Assembly (NCBI GenBank): GCA_964570325.1
Contig: CAZMXS010000104.1
Coordinates: 1 to 11,405 of the forward strand
Direction: 5' to 3'
Origin: CAZMXS01 sp964570325
GTDB taxonomy: Bacteria > Verrucomicrobiota > Kiritimatiellia > CAIQIC01 > CAZMXS01
DNA length: 11,405 bases
Below are positions 1 to 6,916 of this stretch, in pieces. The notes under the pieces were generated by a model. It was not told where the DNA came from. It made no database searches and saw only the letters and a list, made by a program, of their open reading frames with translations. Numbering within the stretch: the first letter of the stretch is position 1; every line of letters starts with the position of its first letter. Position numbers and translations under genes: made by a program.

Positions 1-3
1 AGT

Positions 4-1980
4 ATGGGCCTCACCCGCCGACGGCAGGCCGGATTGGCGCTGTATTTTCTGCTGACGCTAACCGCCGCGGCTACAACCAACGTCTGGAAATTCGGCATCA
101 TGGGCGACACGCGCGGCGCCTGGACCAACGGCACATCCCTGCCGACCAACCAGTGGTGGGTCAACGTGCCGGTGGTCCAGGCCATCGCCTCCAATATGCT
201 GGCCGAGGGCGTGCAGTTCGCCATCAATTCCGGCGATATCATCTACGAATTATGGTTTGGCGATCACCCCGACCCGCAATACCAATATGACATTTGGAAG
301 GCCGCCATCGCGCCGCTGACCAACGCGGGCATCCCGGTCTATACCGTCCGGGGCAATCACGAAACCTACCAGGAAACCAACGGCAGCATTTACCGGGCCA
401 ATTTCGCCGGCGGCCTGCCGACCAATGGGCCGCCGAACGAGGTCGGCCTGACCTGGAGTTTCGCCACCAACAACGCGCTGATCGTCGGGCTGGAGGCTTA
501 CACCAACGGCGCGCAAAACCCGGCCGTGAATACGACCTGGCTGACCAACCAGCTCGCGGGCAACCGGCTGCCGCATGTTTTCGTGGTATCGCACCCGCCC
601 GCCTTCCAGTGCAGCATCACCACGACCCTGGCGTTAACCCAAAGCGCGCGCGACGAATTTTGGAATGCACTGGGGCAGTATGGCGTTCGCCTGTATATCT
701 GCGGGCACGACCATTTCTACAACCGCGGCATCGCCGCGGACGCGGCCGGCCGCGAAATCCAGCAGTTGCTGATGGGCTCGGGTTCGGTCTACCACGAAGG
801 CTGGTACCAATACTATGAACCCGCGCGAATCAAGCTGGGATATGCCGACACCTCCCATCACGGATACTCGCTGGTCACGGTATCGGACCAATATGTATCC
901 GTGGAATGCCGATTCATGACCAACGGAACCTGGTACGCGACCGACACCTTCACCTATGCCGTCGGCACCGTGCCCGTGATGGTCGGCGCGCGCGAGGCCC
1001 AGGCGGTCACCAGCCTGCCCCGATCAGCGACGAGCCGGATCGGGCTGCTGCGCGCCTTTTTTGCCCATGCTTCGGTAGGCGACAACATGATGTCCGGAAT
1101 CACCAGCCTCCATGCCGCCGCGCCAACCAGCTACCCGCTGGTGCGCGTCAGCTCGGGCGGTACGCCCCCTACCGCGACGACGAACGGCGCGATCTACGAT
1201 TACCAGCGCGGCAACCCCGGCTGGCAGGCCAAGGTGGACGGTTTCGGCGAATACGTCTCCAACGGCTGGCGCGCTGGCAGGGTAAATTATGCGTTGAACA
1301 AGTTCTGCTATATTGATCAGGATGCGGACCTTGATTATTACCTCGCGGCCATGCAGGGCCTGGAGACGACTTTCCCGCACACGGTTTTTGTCTACATGAC
1401 CATCCCCCTGATGACCTCACCGGATAGCGACAACTACCTGCGCAACGTCTTCAACGACGGCCTGCGCAGTTGGGTTCAACAGCACAGCCGGGTTTTGTTT
1501 GATGTGGCCGACATCGAGGCGCACGACACGAATGGCCTGGAGTACACGTATATCTGGAACCACCGGGCCTGCCAACAGCTCTGGACCAACTATTCGAGCG
1601 ACGGCGGTCACCTTAATACACTGGGCAGCCGCCAAGTAGCCTTGGGGTTCTACGCCCTCGGCGCGGCCTTGATGGGCGCGGACCGCGATGGCGACGGCGC
1701 CTCGGACGCCGACGAACTGATCGCCGGAACCAGCCCGACCGACCCCGCGGACGTTTTTGCGCTCGGCTCACTCACGGCCGCCTCCAACGGAGCGCCGGTG
1801 CTGACTTGGTCAAGCGTCTCGAATCATTGGTATTCCCTGGCACGGATGACCAACCTTCTGGATTGGGGTACGGTTGTCGGACTGCTGACTAATGCGCCGG
1901 CCACTCCGCCGTGGAATACCTACACCGACGCCCCACCCATCCACGGTCCGGCGTTCTATCGGACCAGCGTGCAACAGTAA
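4..1980 (+). CDS. Secreted metallophosphoesterase fused to an SGNH-type hydrolase domain
   Basis: Probable exported two-enzyme protein of 658 residues. An RRR stretch followed by a hydrophobic segment (about 5-24) looks like a signal peptide. Residues 28-320 carry the calcineurin-like phosphoesterase metal sites: D35 in GDTRG, D78 in NSGD, N118-H119 in RGNHE, H197 in VSHPP, and H235/H237 in GHDH. Motif I is DxT rather than the usual DxH. Residues 348-556 look like a divergent SGNH hydrolase, with a candidate nucleophile S357 in HASVGD and a D533-x-x-H536 block in DGGHLNTLG. A DxDxDG calcium-type repeat follows (560-580), then a beta-rich tail (588-658) ending FYRTSV, a style common in Verrucomicrobia and Kiritimatiellae. 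The substrate is unknown; a phosphate or sulfate ester plus an acyl ester is only a guess. The frame is open to the window edge, so an earlier start cannot be excluded, but the signal peptide supports this ATG. It converges on the porin gene. Confidence 0.87.
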   Translation: MGLTRRRQAGLALYFLLTLTAAATTNVWKFGIMGDTRGAWTNGTSLPTNQWWVNVPVVQAIASNMLAEGVQFAINSGDIIYELWFGDHPDPQYQYDIWKAAIAPLTNAGIPVYTVRGNHETYQETNGSIYRANFAGGLPTNGPPNEVGLTWSFATNNALIVGLEAYTNGAQNPAVNTTWLTNQLAGNRLPHVFVVSHPPAFQCSITTTLALTQSARDEFWNALGQYGVRLYICGHDHFYNRGIAADAAGREIQQLLMGSGSVYHEGWYQYYEPARIKLGYADTSHHGYSLVTVSDQYVSVECRFMTNGTWYATDTFTYAVGTVPVMVGAREAQAVTSLPRSATSRIGLLRAFFAHASVGDNMMSGITSLHAAAPTSYPLVRVSSGGTPPTATTNGAIYDYQRGNPGWQAKVDGFGEYVSNGWRAGRVNYALNKFCYIDQDADLDYYLAAMQGLETTFPHTVFVYMTIPLMTSPDSDNYLRNVFNDGLRSWVQQHSRVLFDVADIEAHDTNGLEYTYIWNHRACQQLWTNYSSDGGHLNTLGSRQVALGFYALGAALMGADRDGDGASDADELIAGTSPTDPADVFALGSLTAASNGAPVLTWSSVSNHWYSLARMTNLLDWGTVVGLLTNAPATPPWNTYTDAPPIHGPAFYRTSVQQ

Positions 1981-2091
1981 GGCTGGATGATAAGGCCGGA
2001 TCGGGGGTGGCGCAGCCAGAACACTCATGGATCGCCTCCGCGCCGATTGCTCATGTGGGGGGGGCTCCCGGCCGGCGCCGCATGCCAAGGC

Positions 2092-2113
2092 ACGCCCGGA
2101 TGGCAGCCGGGTG
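2092..2113. terminator. Weak hairpin between convergent genes
   Basis: In the 141-bp gap between two convergent genes, CCCGG at 2095-2099 pairs with CCGGG at 2107-2111 around a 7-base loop. One G-T and one C-G pair extend the stem. There is no T-run after it on either strand, so a factor-independent terminator is not established. The same gap holds a run of eight G at 2057-2064. Confidence 0.22.
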
Positions 2114-2121
2114 AACGATGG

Positions 2122-3345
2122 TCAAAAAAGGCGCCGCTCGTAATTGACCATGATGCGGTAATCCTCGTAATCCACCCCGTCACCGGTCAGCGAGTTCTCC
2201 ACGAATCCGGCGCGCAGGCGCAACCAGAAGCCGGTCCACCAGCCGCCGGGCCGGTAATCCACGGTAACGTCGGTTTCAAGTTGCGCAGGCGCCCGCAGCG
2301 AGCCCTGGTCCGGCGTCCACGCCTGGGAATGATCAACAAAAGCGCTCCATCCCCGCAAGCCCATTTCGGCCAGGTCATAACGCAATTCGACCATCCACGC
2401 CTTGGCGCCGGCCACATTGTTGTCCTCCTCCACCAGCGAGGTGAAGCCGGGGTAGCTGGCCCAGGGGTTGAAGATGTCCGCCCCGCCATCGGTAATGGTG
2501 CCGGCCGCTGTCATGGTCCAACCCCGCCAACTCGCGCCACCCTGAACACCACCCATGCCCGTCTGGAATTCACCCGCATAAGCGGCGCCCACATCCCGCT
2601 GGTAGACCCCTTGCGCGGAGGCGCTTAGGACCAACGCTCCACCCACGGGCCAGATTCCGTCCGCCTGCCCATAAATCGTGTTGGCCAGGTTATGCGCATA
2701 GTATTCCCAAGCCTGTGCGACAATTCCCTCCGCAGGCCGCCACACCGCGCCCGCCAGCGTCAACCCGTCATCGGTGCCGGCATAGCCCGCGGCATCACTC
2801 AGGTAACAAAACGACGAGTCATTCCAACCTTTGATGCGCTCCACTTGCGAGAGCATAAAGAGGAAGTTGGTCAGCGCGGCGCTTTCAAACGTATAGGCCT
2901 CCACCGTGACCGGCGTCATCCGGTAGTCGTACGGATTGAGGAACGGCGTATCCAGTATCTGCCGGTAGAGGCGCAGGCGCGAATCCCAGCGTTCGTATTG
3001 CGCCCAAGCCTGCCCGAGCACCGTATAGCCGGCCTGGTCCGACTTCAACAGCCGACTGCCGGCTTCGCTGTCCGGACCATAAAGACGTTGCGAGGTGTAC
3101 GGCGCAAGTCCGACACTGAAGCCATGCCAACGACCACTTTCAAAATCCAACCAGCCGCCCAGCGCCAGCGCCGACTGAGTCTTCGGCTCATCAAAATGGC
3201 GGCGCATATAATACATCCGCGGGTGGATTTTCAGGCAGGCGCCTTCCACCAGCGGATAGTTGGTGACCGCGGCGAACGCCACCCGATTCGACCATGCGCC
3301 CGCAATCAGCCCCAGGCAACAGAGTTTGACCGCCGTGCATTTCAT
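2122..3345 (-). CDS. OprD-family outer membrane porin
   Basis: Predicted outer-membrane beta-barrel channel of 407 residues. The N-terminus (1-25, MKCTAVK...AFA) is a signal peptide with cleavage near AFA|AVTN. The segment around 127-147 (YRQILDTPFLNPYDYRMTP) matches the conserved region of OprD porins, where strands flank an LDTPFLNP.D.R..P loop. Residues 293-342 (NPWASYPGFTSL, then an alternating barrel strand and GLRGWSAFVDHS) also fit the family. The chain ends in an aromatic residue (NYERRLF), as outer-membrane barrel proteins usually do. OprD-type porins pass small solutes such as amino acids, peptides, sugars or aromatic acids; the substrate here cannot be read from sequence. No clear Shine-Dalgarno precedes the ATG, but the signal peptide fixes the start well. 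It is transcribed alone, with 151 bp separating it from folB upstream on the same strand. Confidence 0.8.
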   Translation of the reverse strand: MKCTAVKLCCLGLIAGAWSNRVAFAAVTNYPLVEGACLKIHPRMYYMRRHFDEPKTQSALALGGWLDFESGRWHGFSVGLAPYTSQRLYGPDSEAGSRLLKSDQAGYTVLGQAWAQYERWDSRLRLYRQILDTPFLNPYDYRMTPVTVEAYTFESAALTNFLFMLSQVERIKGWNDSSFCYLSDAAGYAGTDDGLTLAGAVWRPAEGIVAQAWEYYAHNLANTIYGQADGIWPVGGALVLSASAQGVYQRDVGAAYAGEFQTGMGGVQGGASWRGWTMTAAGTITDGGADIFNPWASYPGFTSLVEEDNNVAGAKAWMVELRYDLAEMGLRGWSAFVDHSQAWTPDQGSLRAPAQLETDVTVDYRPGGWWTGFWLRLRAGFVENSLTGDGVDYEDYRIMVNYERRLF

Positions 3346-3496
3346 GGCTCAAAACAAATCAGGCTGCCACCATGCGCACTGCCGGATGACCCCGTGGCGA
3401 AGAGTCGCCCCGCCTTTTGAGTCCGTTTCTTTCAGATTCGGGACAACCCGCCCCGGTGCGCCGTGAGCGAACCGCCTCCTCCACGCGCCGCCCGGC

Positions 3497-3868
3497 TCAT
3501 CCGCCACCCCGCGCATCGGCACGCTCCCGGAACACTTCCACGGCCACGCTCCGGGCAAAACGCAGCGCCGCGGGCTTATCTACGCAAACTCGCGCCGCCG
3601 CAATCCGCGACTCGCTCAAACAGATTTGCGCGATCCCTTCCGCCAGGGTCTCCAGCAGATTGAATTCGCTGGCTTCGACAAAAGCCACGATCTGTTTCTT
3701 CAATTGCTTGTAGTCCACCGCATCCGTCAGCCGATCCGATCCCGCCGCCGCGCGGTGATCACACGCCAATTCAATATTGATGCACACATCCTGCCGCTCG
3801 CGCCGCTCTTGGGGAAAGACGCCGATAATGCAACGCAGGGCCAGATCCCGAATGTAAATCTTGTCCAT
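3497..3868 (-). CDS. folB: Dihydroneopterin aldolase
   Basis: Folate-pathway enzyme that cleaves 7,8-dihydroneopterin to 6-hydroxymethyl-7,8-dihydropterin and glycolaldehyde in the cytoplasm. The 123-residue length is typical for FolB. Family residues visible are E21 in GVFPQERRERQ, Y53 in VDYKQL, the pterin-binding E73 in LLETLAE, and the catalytic lysine K98 in VDKP. The start is well defined: GGAGGT at 3880-3875 sits 6 bases before the ATG at 3868-3866. A TTG one codon earlier would leave only 3 bases and is rejected. It lies 121 bp downstream of a pteridine-reductase-type gene on the same strand, which fits a shared pterin pathway. The C-terminal ARGGG tail is unremarkable. Confidence 0.93.
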   Translation of the reverse strand: MDKIYIRDLALRCIIGVFPQERRERQDVCINIELACDHRAAAGSDRLTDAVDYKQLKKQIVAFVEASEFNLLETLAEGIAQICLSESRIAAARVCVDKPAALRFARSVAVEVFRERADARGGG

Positions 3869-3989
3869 CAAATCACCTCCGCGCGATTATCCATCGCAAA
3901 ATCGTGGCCGCGCCATTTTCAATTTCCATTCTCCAAAACGCCAATCAGCAAGCGGACAACCCGCTGCTTTTCCGCCTTCACCATTCCAC

Positions 3990-4718
3990 TTACTCATTTC
4001 CCAACAGCCCCTGCCCGCCATCAACAAACACAATCTGTCCGGTAAGGGCATCATGCTTCAGAAGAAAAACCACGGCATCCGCCACTTCCGCCGGCGTGCA
4101 TTGTCGCCGCAGCGGAACCGGTCCGGCCTGGTCCCGCAGATATTCACGGCCCTTACCGGGCGGCGGGAGGATCGCGCCCGGCGCAACCGCGTTGACCGTA
4201 ATGCGCGGCGCGAATGCGAGCGCGGCCATCCGGGTGGCATCGGCCAGCGCCCGCTTGGCCAGAACATACGGGACACAACTCGCATCGAGGCCGGTAATCC
4301 GGCGATCCAGCAGATTGACGATCTTCCCGCCTTTGCAGATCCGGGTGAACTCGCGCATCAGCAACAGCGGGGCAAACAAGTTGACGAAGAACTCATCCTC
4401 CAACTTCGCGGCGGTTAATGTCCGAAATGAATCCTTGTGAAACACCGCCGCATTATTGATCAGAATATCCAGGCGTCCGACCCGCTGCACGGCGGCGGAG
4501 ATCAGATTCCCGACCTGTCGTTCTGACATCAGATCGGACCGGATGGCGAGTGCCGCGACGCGCTCCCGAAGGGCGCAACATAGCTGCTCGGCGGCGCGGC
4601 GCGAACGGTTGTAATGCACCACGAGGTTGCAACCTTCCGCCGCCAGCGCCCGGCTGATCGCCGCGCCGATCCGGACCGCGCCGCCAGTAATCAGCGCCGT
4701 TTTGCCGCGCAGTTTCAT
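3990..4718 (-). CDS. folM: Pteridine reductase / FolM-type short-chain dehydrogenase
   Basis: NADPH-dependent reductase of the SDR fold, 242 residues, probably acting on dihydropterins or dihydrofolate. The nucleotide-binding motif is TGGAVRIG (11-18), that is TGx3RxG. This arginine form marks the FolM/PTR1 subgroup, where most SDRs have TGx3GxG. Other SDR landmarks are NNAA (88-91), Y151-x3-K155, and a late DGG (233-235). Thirteen residues before the tyrosine, where ordinary SDRs carry the catalytic serine, is D138; PTR1 likewise uses aspartate 13 residues before its tyrosine. Neighbouring folB supports a pterin role. An in-frame ATG at 4751 would add 11 residues not expected in the family. 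The ATG at 4718-4716 starts right before the fold and overlaps the stop of a candidate small ORF (ATGA). A generic 3-oxoacyl-ACP reductase-like enzyme is less likely. Confidence 0.85.
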   Translation of the reverse strand: MKLRGKTALITGGAVRIGAAISRALAAEGCNLVVHYNRSRRAAEQLCCALRERVAALAIRSDLMSERQVGNLISAAVQRVGRLDILINNAAVFHKDSFRTLTAAKLEDEFFVNLFAPLLLMREFTRICKGGKIVNLLDRRITGLDASCVPYVLAKRALADATRMAALAFAPRITVNAVAPGAILPPPGKGREYLRDQAGPVPLRRQCTPAEVADAVVFLLKHDALTGQIVFVDGGQGLLGNE

Positions 4719-4879
4719 TCTGAACCATAAGCCTGTTTTGCGCGCGCGCATGGGTGGGCGACGCGCGCCTTGCCGGCAGCTCTATCCCGTCGGCCGGCGT
4801 CGCACAGGGCATAAGCGCGTTGTTTCAGTTCGCTGACTCTGCGGATTGCGTTTTCGGCCTGGCTTCCCTTGCGCATCAT
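4715..4879 (-). CDS. Candidate 54-residue small protein coupled to the pteridine reductase
   Basis: I do not recognise this protein. It starts at the first of two ATGs in tandem (4879-4874). GGAG at 4890-4887 sits 7 bases before the first ATG. The frame stays open for 54 codons and its TGA (4717-4715) overlaps the ATG of the downstream reductase as ATGA, the classic arrangement for translational coupling. The product is basic and likely helical in its first half (RRVSELKQRAYALCDAG), with two cysteines and no signal peptide or membrane segment. Third-position GC is about 61% by hand count. A translated leader would explain why the downstream gene lacks its own ribosome site. It could instead be a chance frame in a GC-rich 5' region. 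Confidence 0.5.
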   Translation of the reverse strand: MMRKGSQAENAIRRVSELKQRAYALCDAGRRDRAAGKARVAHPCARAKQAYGSE

Positions 4880-4918
4880 CGGATTGCTCCAGGACTTCGA
4901 TATCCATCCTTAAAGGCC

Positions 4919-4924
4919 ACTATA
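4919..4924 (-). promoter_or_regulatory. Possible -10 element for the leftward pterin cluster
   Basis: On the minus strand TATAGT reads from 4924 to 4919, five of six bases matching the sigma-70 type -10. It would place transcription start about 30 bases before the small ORF. No good -35 is visible at 16-18 bases, so the call is weak. Confidence 0.25.
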
Positions 4925-4931
4925 TCCGTTA

Positions 4932-4961
4932 TTGGCTTTCCCGCATCCGGTTCTGTATACT
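4932..4961 (+). promoter_or_regulatory. Candidate sigma-70-type promoter for the NfeD-FloA operon
   Basis: TTGGCT at 4932-4937 and TATACT at 4956-4961 are separated by 18 bases, matching the -35 and -10 consensus at four and five of six positions. The expected start near 4968 leaves a very short leader before GAGG (4971-4974) and the ATG at 4979. The position directly ahead of the first operon gene supports the call. Promoter consensus in this phylum is not well fixed. Confidence 0.45.
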
Positions 4962-4978
4962 GCCACCGACGAGGCAAA

Positions 4979-6409
4979 ATGCAAATGAACTTGCACCGGT
5001 TATTGACATGCCTGGCGGTGGCGGCAATGAGTCTTCCCGCCGCGCCGCTGAAGGCGCAGACCCATTCCGCGCCGGGCGTCGTCTACGTCATCCCGATCAA
5101 GGGCCAGATCGAGCCGGCCTTGCTCTACGTCATCCGGCGCGGCGTGAAGGAAGCTGATGCGGCACACGCCAAGGCCGTGATATTCACAATGGACACGCCA
5201 GGCGGCACGCTGGATGCCGCCAGTCAGATCGTCCGCACGATCCAACGGGTCAAGGCGCCGACCTATACTTTTGTTGAAAAGGATGCGTTTTCGGCCGGCG
5301 CCATCATTGCGCTGGCGACCCGGAACATCTACATGGCGCCCGGCAGCGTGATCGGCGACGCGTTGCCGATCATGCTCTCGCCCCTCGGCGGCCCGCAGGA
5401 AATGCCCGAGGCGCTGGAGGAGAAGGCCGTCTCCGCCGTGTCCGCACTGATCCGTTCGGCGGCGCAGGAAAGCGGGCATAACCCGCAACTCGCTGAAAAA
5501 ATGGTCCGGCGCGATATGGAGTTCAGAATTGATGATGAAGTCATCTGCCCGACCGGCCGGCTGCTTACGTTGACCAATGTCGAGGCCGAGCGTCGGATCG
5601 GCACCAACGCCACGCCGTTGCTTTCCCAGGGCACGGTAAAAGATCTTCCGGCTCTGCTGGATCTCATCGGCCTGGGCGGCGACACGGTACGGGAACTGCA
5701 GGTCACCAACCTCGAGCGGTTCGCCCGCTGGATCGCCGCGCTCGCGCCGTTGTTCCTGATCGCCGGCTTGCTGGGCATCTACATCGAGATCAAGACGCCC
5801 GGCTTCGGCTGGCCCGGCATCCTGGGCGGCATCTGCCTCGCGGTATTCTTTTGGGGACATCACATCGCGGGCCTGGCCGGCATGGAAGATATGCTCATCT
5901 TCATGGTTGGCGTGGCGTTGTTGCTGGTTGAGATTTTTCTCATCCCAGGGTTCGGCATCGTCGGCGTGCTGGGCGTGCTGCTGATGTTCTGGGCGCTGCT
6001 TAACGCCATGGTGGACCGCTACCCAGGCGGCCCATGGCTGCCAACCTTCAGCCAGTTTCAGTTCCCCTTGTTGAAACTGACCGGCTCGCTGGTCGTCACC
6101 TTCTTCGCGGCGCTCTTCCTGGGCCGCTATCTGCCGGCCACGCCGCTGTTCCGGCGGCTGGTGCTGGAAAAGGCGGCCAGCGCCGAGACCGGCTTCCAGG
6201 CCGGGCGCAATGACGCCAGCTTGATTGGGCTGACCGGGCAGGCGCTTTCCTTTCTGCGCCCGGCCGGGACCGCCCGGTTCGGCGAACGCAAACTGGACGT
6301 GGTGACCCAGGGCGAATATATCCCCGCCGGCCGGACTGTGCGAATCGTGGAGACCCACGGCAGTCGGATTATCGTCGAACCGGTGGAATCGCCGGAGGCG
6401 AGGAGTTGA
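4979..6409 (+). CDS. NfeD membrane-bound ClpP-class serine protease
   Basis: Membrane protease of the long NfeD type (476 residues), relative of Bacillus YqeZ and archaeal 1510-N. Residues 1-26 form a signal peptide. Residues 34-235 are a ClpP-like protease domain with the PGG oxyanion motif (74-76), the nucleophile S105 in FSAGA, and the general-base lysine K149 in EEKAVSA, which is followed by an IRSAAQESG helix as in the archaeal enzyme. Four or five membrane segments lie between 252 and 383. Residues 412-470 are the NfeD OB-fold (LIGLTGQALSFLRPAG onward). I placed the start at the ATG after GAGG (4971-4974). The frame extends 75 codons upstream, but that part lacks family similarity and would bury the signal peptide. 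ATG 4985 is an alternative. Known relatives sit beside flotillin or stomatin genes and are thought to process or partner them; FloA is three genes downstream. Confidence 0.9.
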   Translation: MQMNLHRLLTCLAVAAMSLPAAPLKAQTHSAPGVVYVIPIKGQIEPALLYVIRRGVKEADAAHAKAVIFTMDTPGGTLDAASQIVRTIQRVKAPTYTFVEKDAFSAGAIIALATRNIYMAPGSVIGDALPIMLSPLGGPQEMPEALEEKAVSAVSALIRSAAQESGHNPQLAEKMVRRDMEFRIDDEVICPTGRLLTLTNVEAERRIGTNATPLLSQGTVKDLPALLDLIGLGGDTVRELQVTNLERFARWIAALAPLFLIAGLLGIYIEIKTPGFGWPGILGGICLAVFFWGHHIAGLAGMEDMLIFMVGVALLLVEIFLIPGFGIVGVLGVLLMFWALLNAMVDRYPGGPWLPTFSQFQFPLLKLTGSLVVTFFAALFLGRYLPATPLFRRLVLEKAASAETGFQAGRNDASLIGLTGQALSFLRPAGTARFGERKLDVVTQGEYIPAGRTVRIVETHGSRIIVEPVESPEARS

Positions 6410-6411
6410 AC

Positions 6412-6903
6412 ATGGGCGACCCGCTCGCATTGTTTTTTATTTTTTTGGTGGTGGGCTTGTTCCTGATCGGCGCCGAGATTTATCTGCCCGGCGGGGTGAT
6501 CGGAGTGATCGGCGCGCTGGCCCTGATCGGCGCCATCGTACTGGGGTTTTTTGCATTCGGCCCGTACATGGGTTTTATCGTCGGCGTGCTCATCGTGGTG
6601 CTCTGCGGCGTCTGTGTGGCGCTCTGGGTGAAATATTTCCCCAAAACCCGGATGGGGCGGAAACTGACACTGGCGGGTGACGGCCGCGATTTCAAGGCCG
6701 CCGCTCCCCACGCCGAGCTGGTAGGCCGAACCGGCGAGGCGCTGTCGGCCCTGCGGCCCTCGGGTTACGCCCGGATTGACGGGCGGCGCTTCGATGTCGT
6801 CGCGGATGGGAGCTGGATTCCGGCCGGAGCCCGGGTGCAGGTGACTGCCGTGGAAGGCAGCCGCGTGCTGGTGCGGACGATTGGCGGCGAGCAGACCCAA
6901 TAA
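6412..6903 (+). CDS. Short NfeD-family membrane protein
   Basis: Protein of 163 residues made of three closely packed hydrophobic segments (about 6-24, 28-47, 54-74) and a C-terminal soluble NfeD OB-fold (about 98-158). The OB-fold has the family pattern GRTGEALSALRPSG, then IDGRRFDVV and VEGSRVLVR. It lacks the protease domain of its upstream neighbour, so it corresponds to the short NfeD1b class, which is thought to interact with SPFH/flotillin proteins at the membrane. The start is set by AGGAG (6401-6405), 6 bases before the ATG at 6412. A TTG at 6406 in the same frame overlaps the upstream stop but is poorly placed. Only 2 bp separate it from the upstream gene. Its OB-fold resembles that of the neighbouring long NfeD, so this may be an old partial duplication. 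Confidence 0.9.
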   Translation: MGDPLALFFIFLVVGLFLIGAEIYLPGGVIGVIGALALIGAIVLGFFAFGPYMGFIVGVLIVVLCGVCVALWVKYFPKTRMGRKLTLAGDGRDFKAAAPHAELVGRTGEALSALRPSGYARIDGRRFDVVADGSWIPAGARVQVTAVEGSRVLVRTIGGEQTQ

Positions 6904-6916
6904 GGAAGGATGCCAG

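Noticed and set aside
2057..2064. Run of eight G, considered as a phase-variation tract
   Set aside because: It lies between two convergent gene ends, so slippage would not change a reading frame or a promoter spacing that I can see.
1987..2628. 213-codon plus-strand frame over the porin gene's 3' half
   Set aside because: It is a shadow of the OprD-family gene, with no ribosome site and no recognisable domain.
3346..3496. Possible riboswitch-like leader before the porin, with GGCGA/TCGCC stem near 3399-3412
   Set aside because: A partial resemblance to cyclic-di-GMP riboswitch segments was considered, but the conserved core is absent and the stem is only 5 bp.
3439..3963. GGACAACCCG at 3441-3450 and again at 3954-3963, each within a small hairpin beside folB
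   Set aside because: Only two 10-base copies with 4-5 bp stems; chance is a sufficient explanation in this base composition.
3919..3984. 21-codon minus-strand ORF between the pteridine reductase and folB
   Set aside because: It is protein-like in content but too short, with no convincing ribosome site and nothing else to support it.
4754..4978. 75-codon upstream extension of the protease-NfeD frame
   Set aside because: It has no family similarity, it would place the signal peptide in mid-protein, and it overlaps the promoter and the opposite-strand small ORF.
5000..6430. 476-codon open frame on the minus strand opposite the protease-NfeD gene
   Set aside because: The product is a Q/R/D/H-rich composition typical of antisense reading in GC-rich DNA, and the plus-strand gene has clear catalytic motifs.
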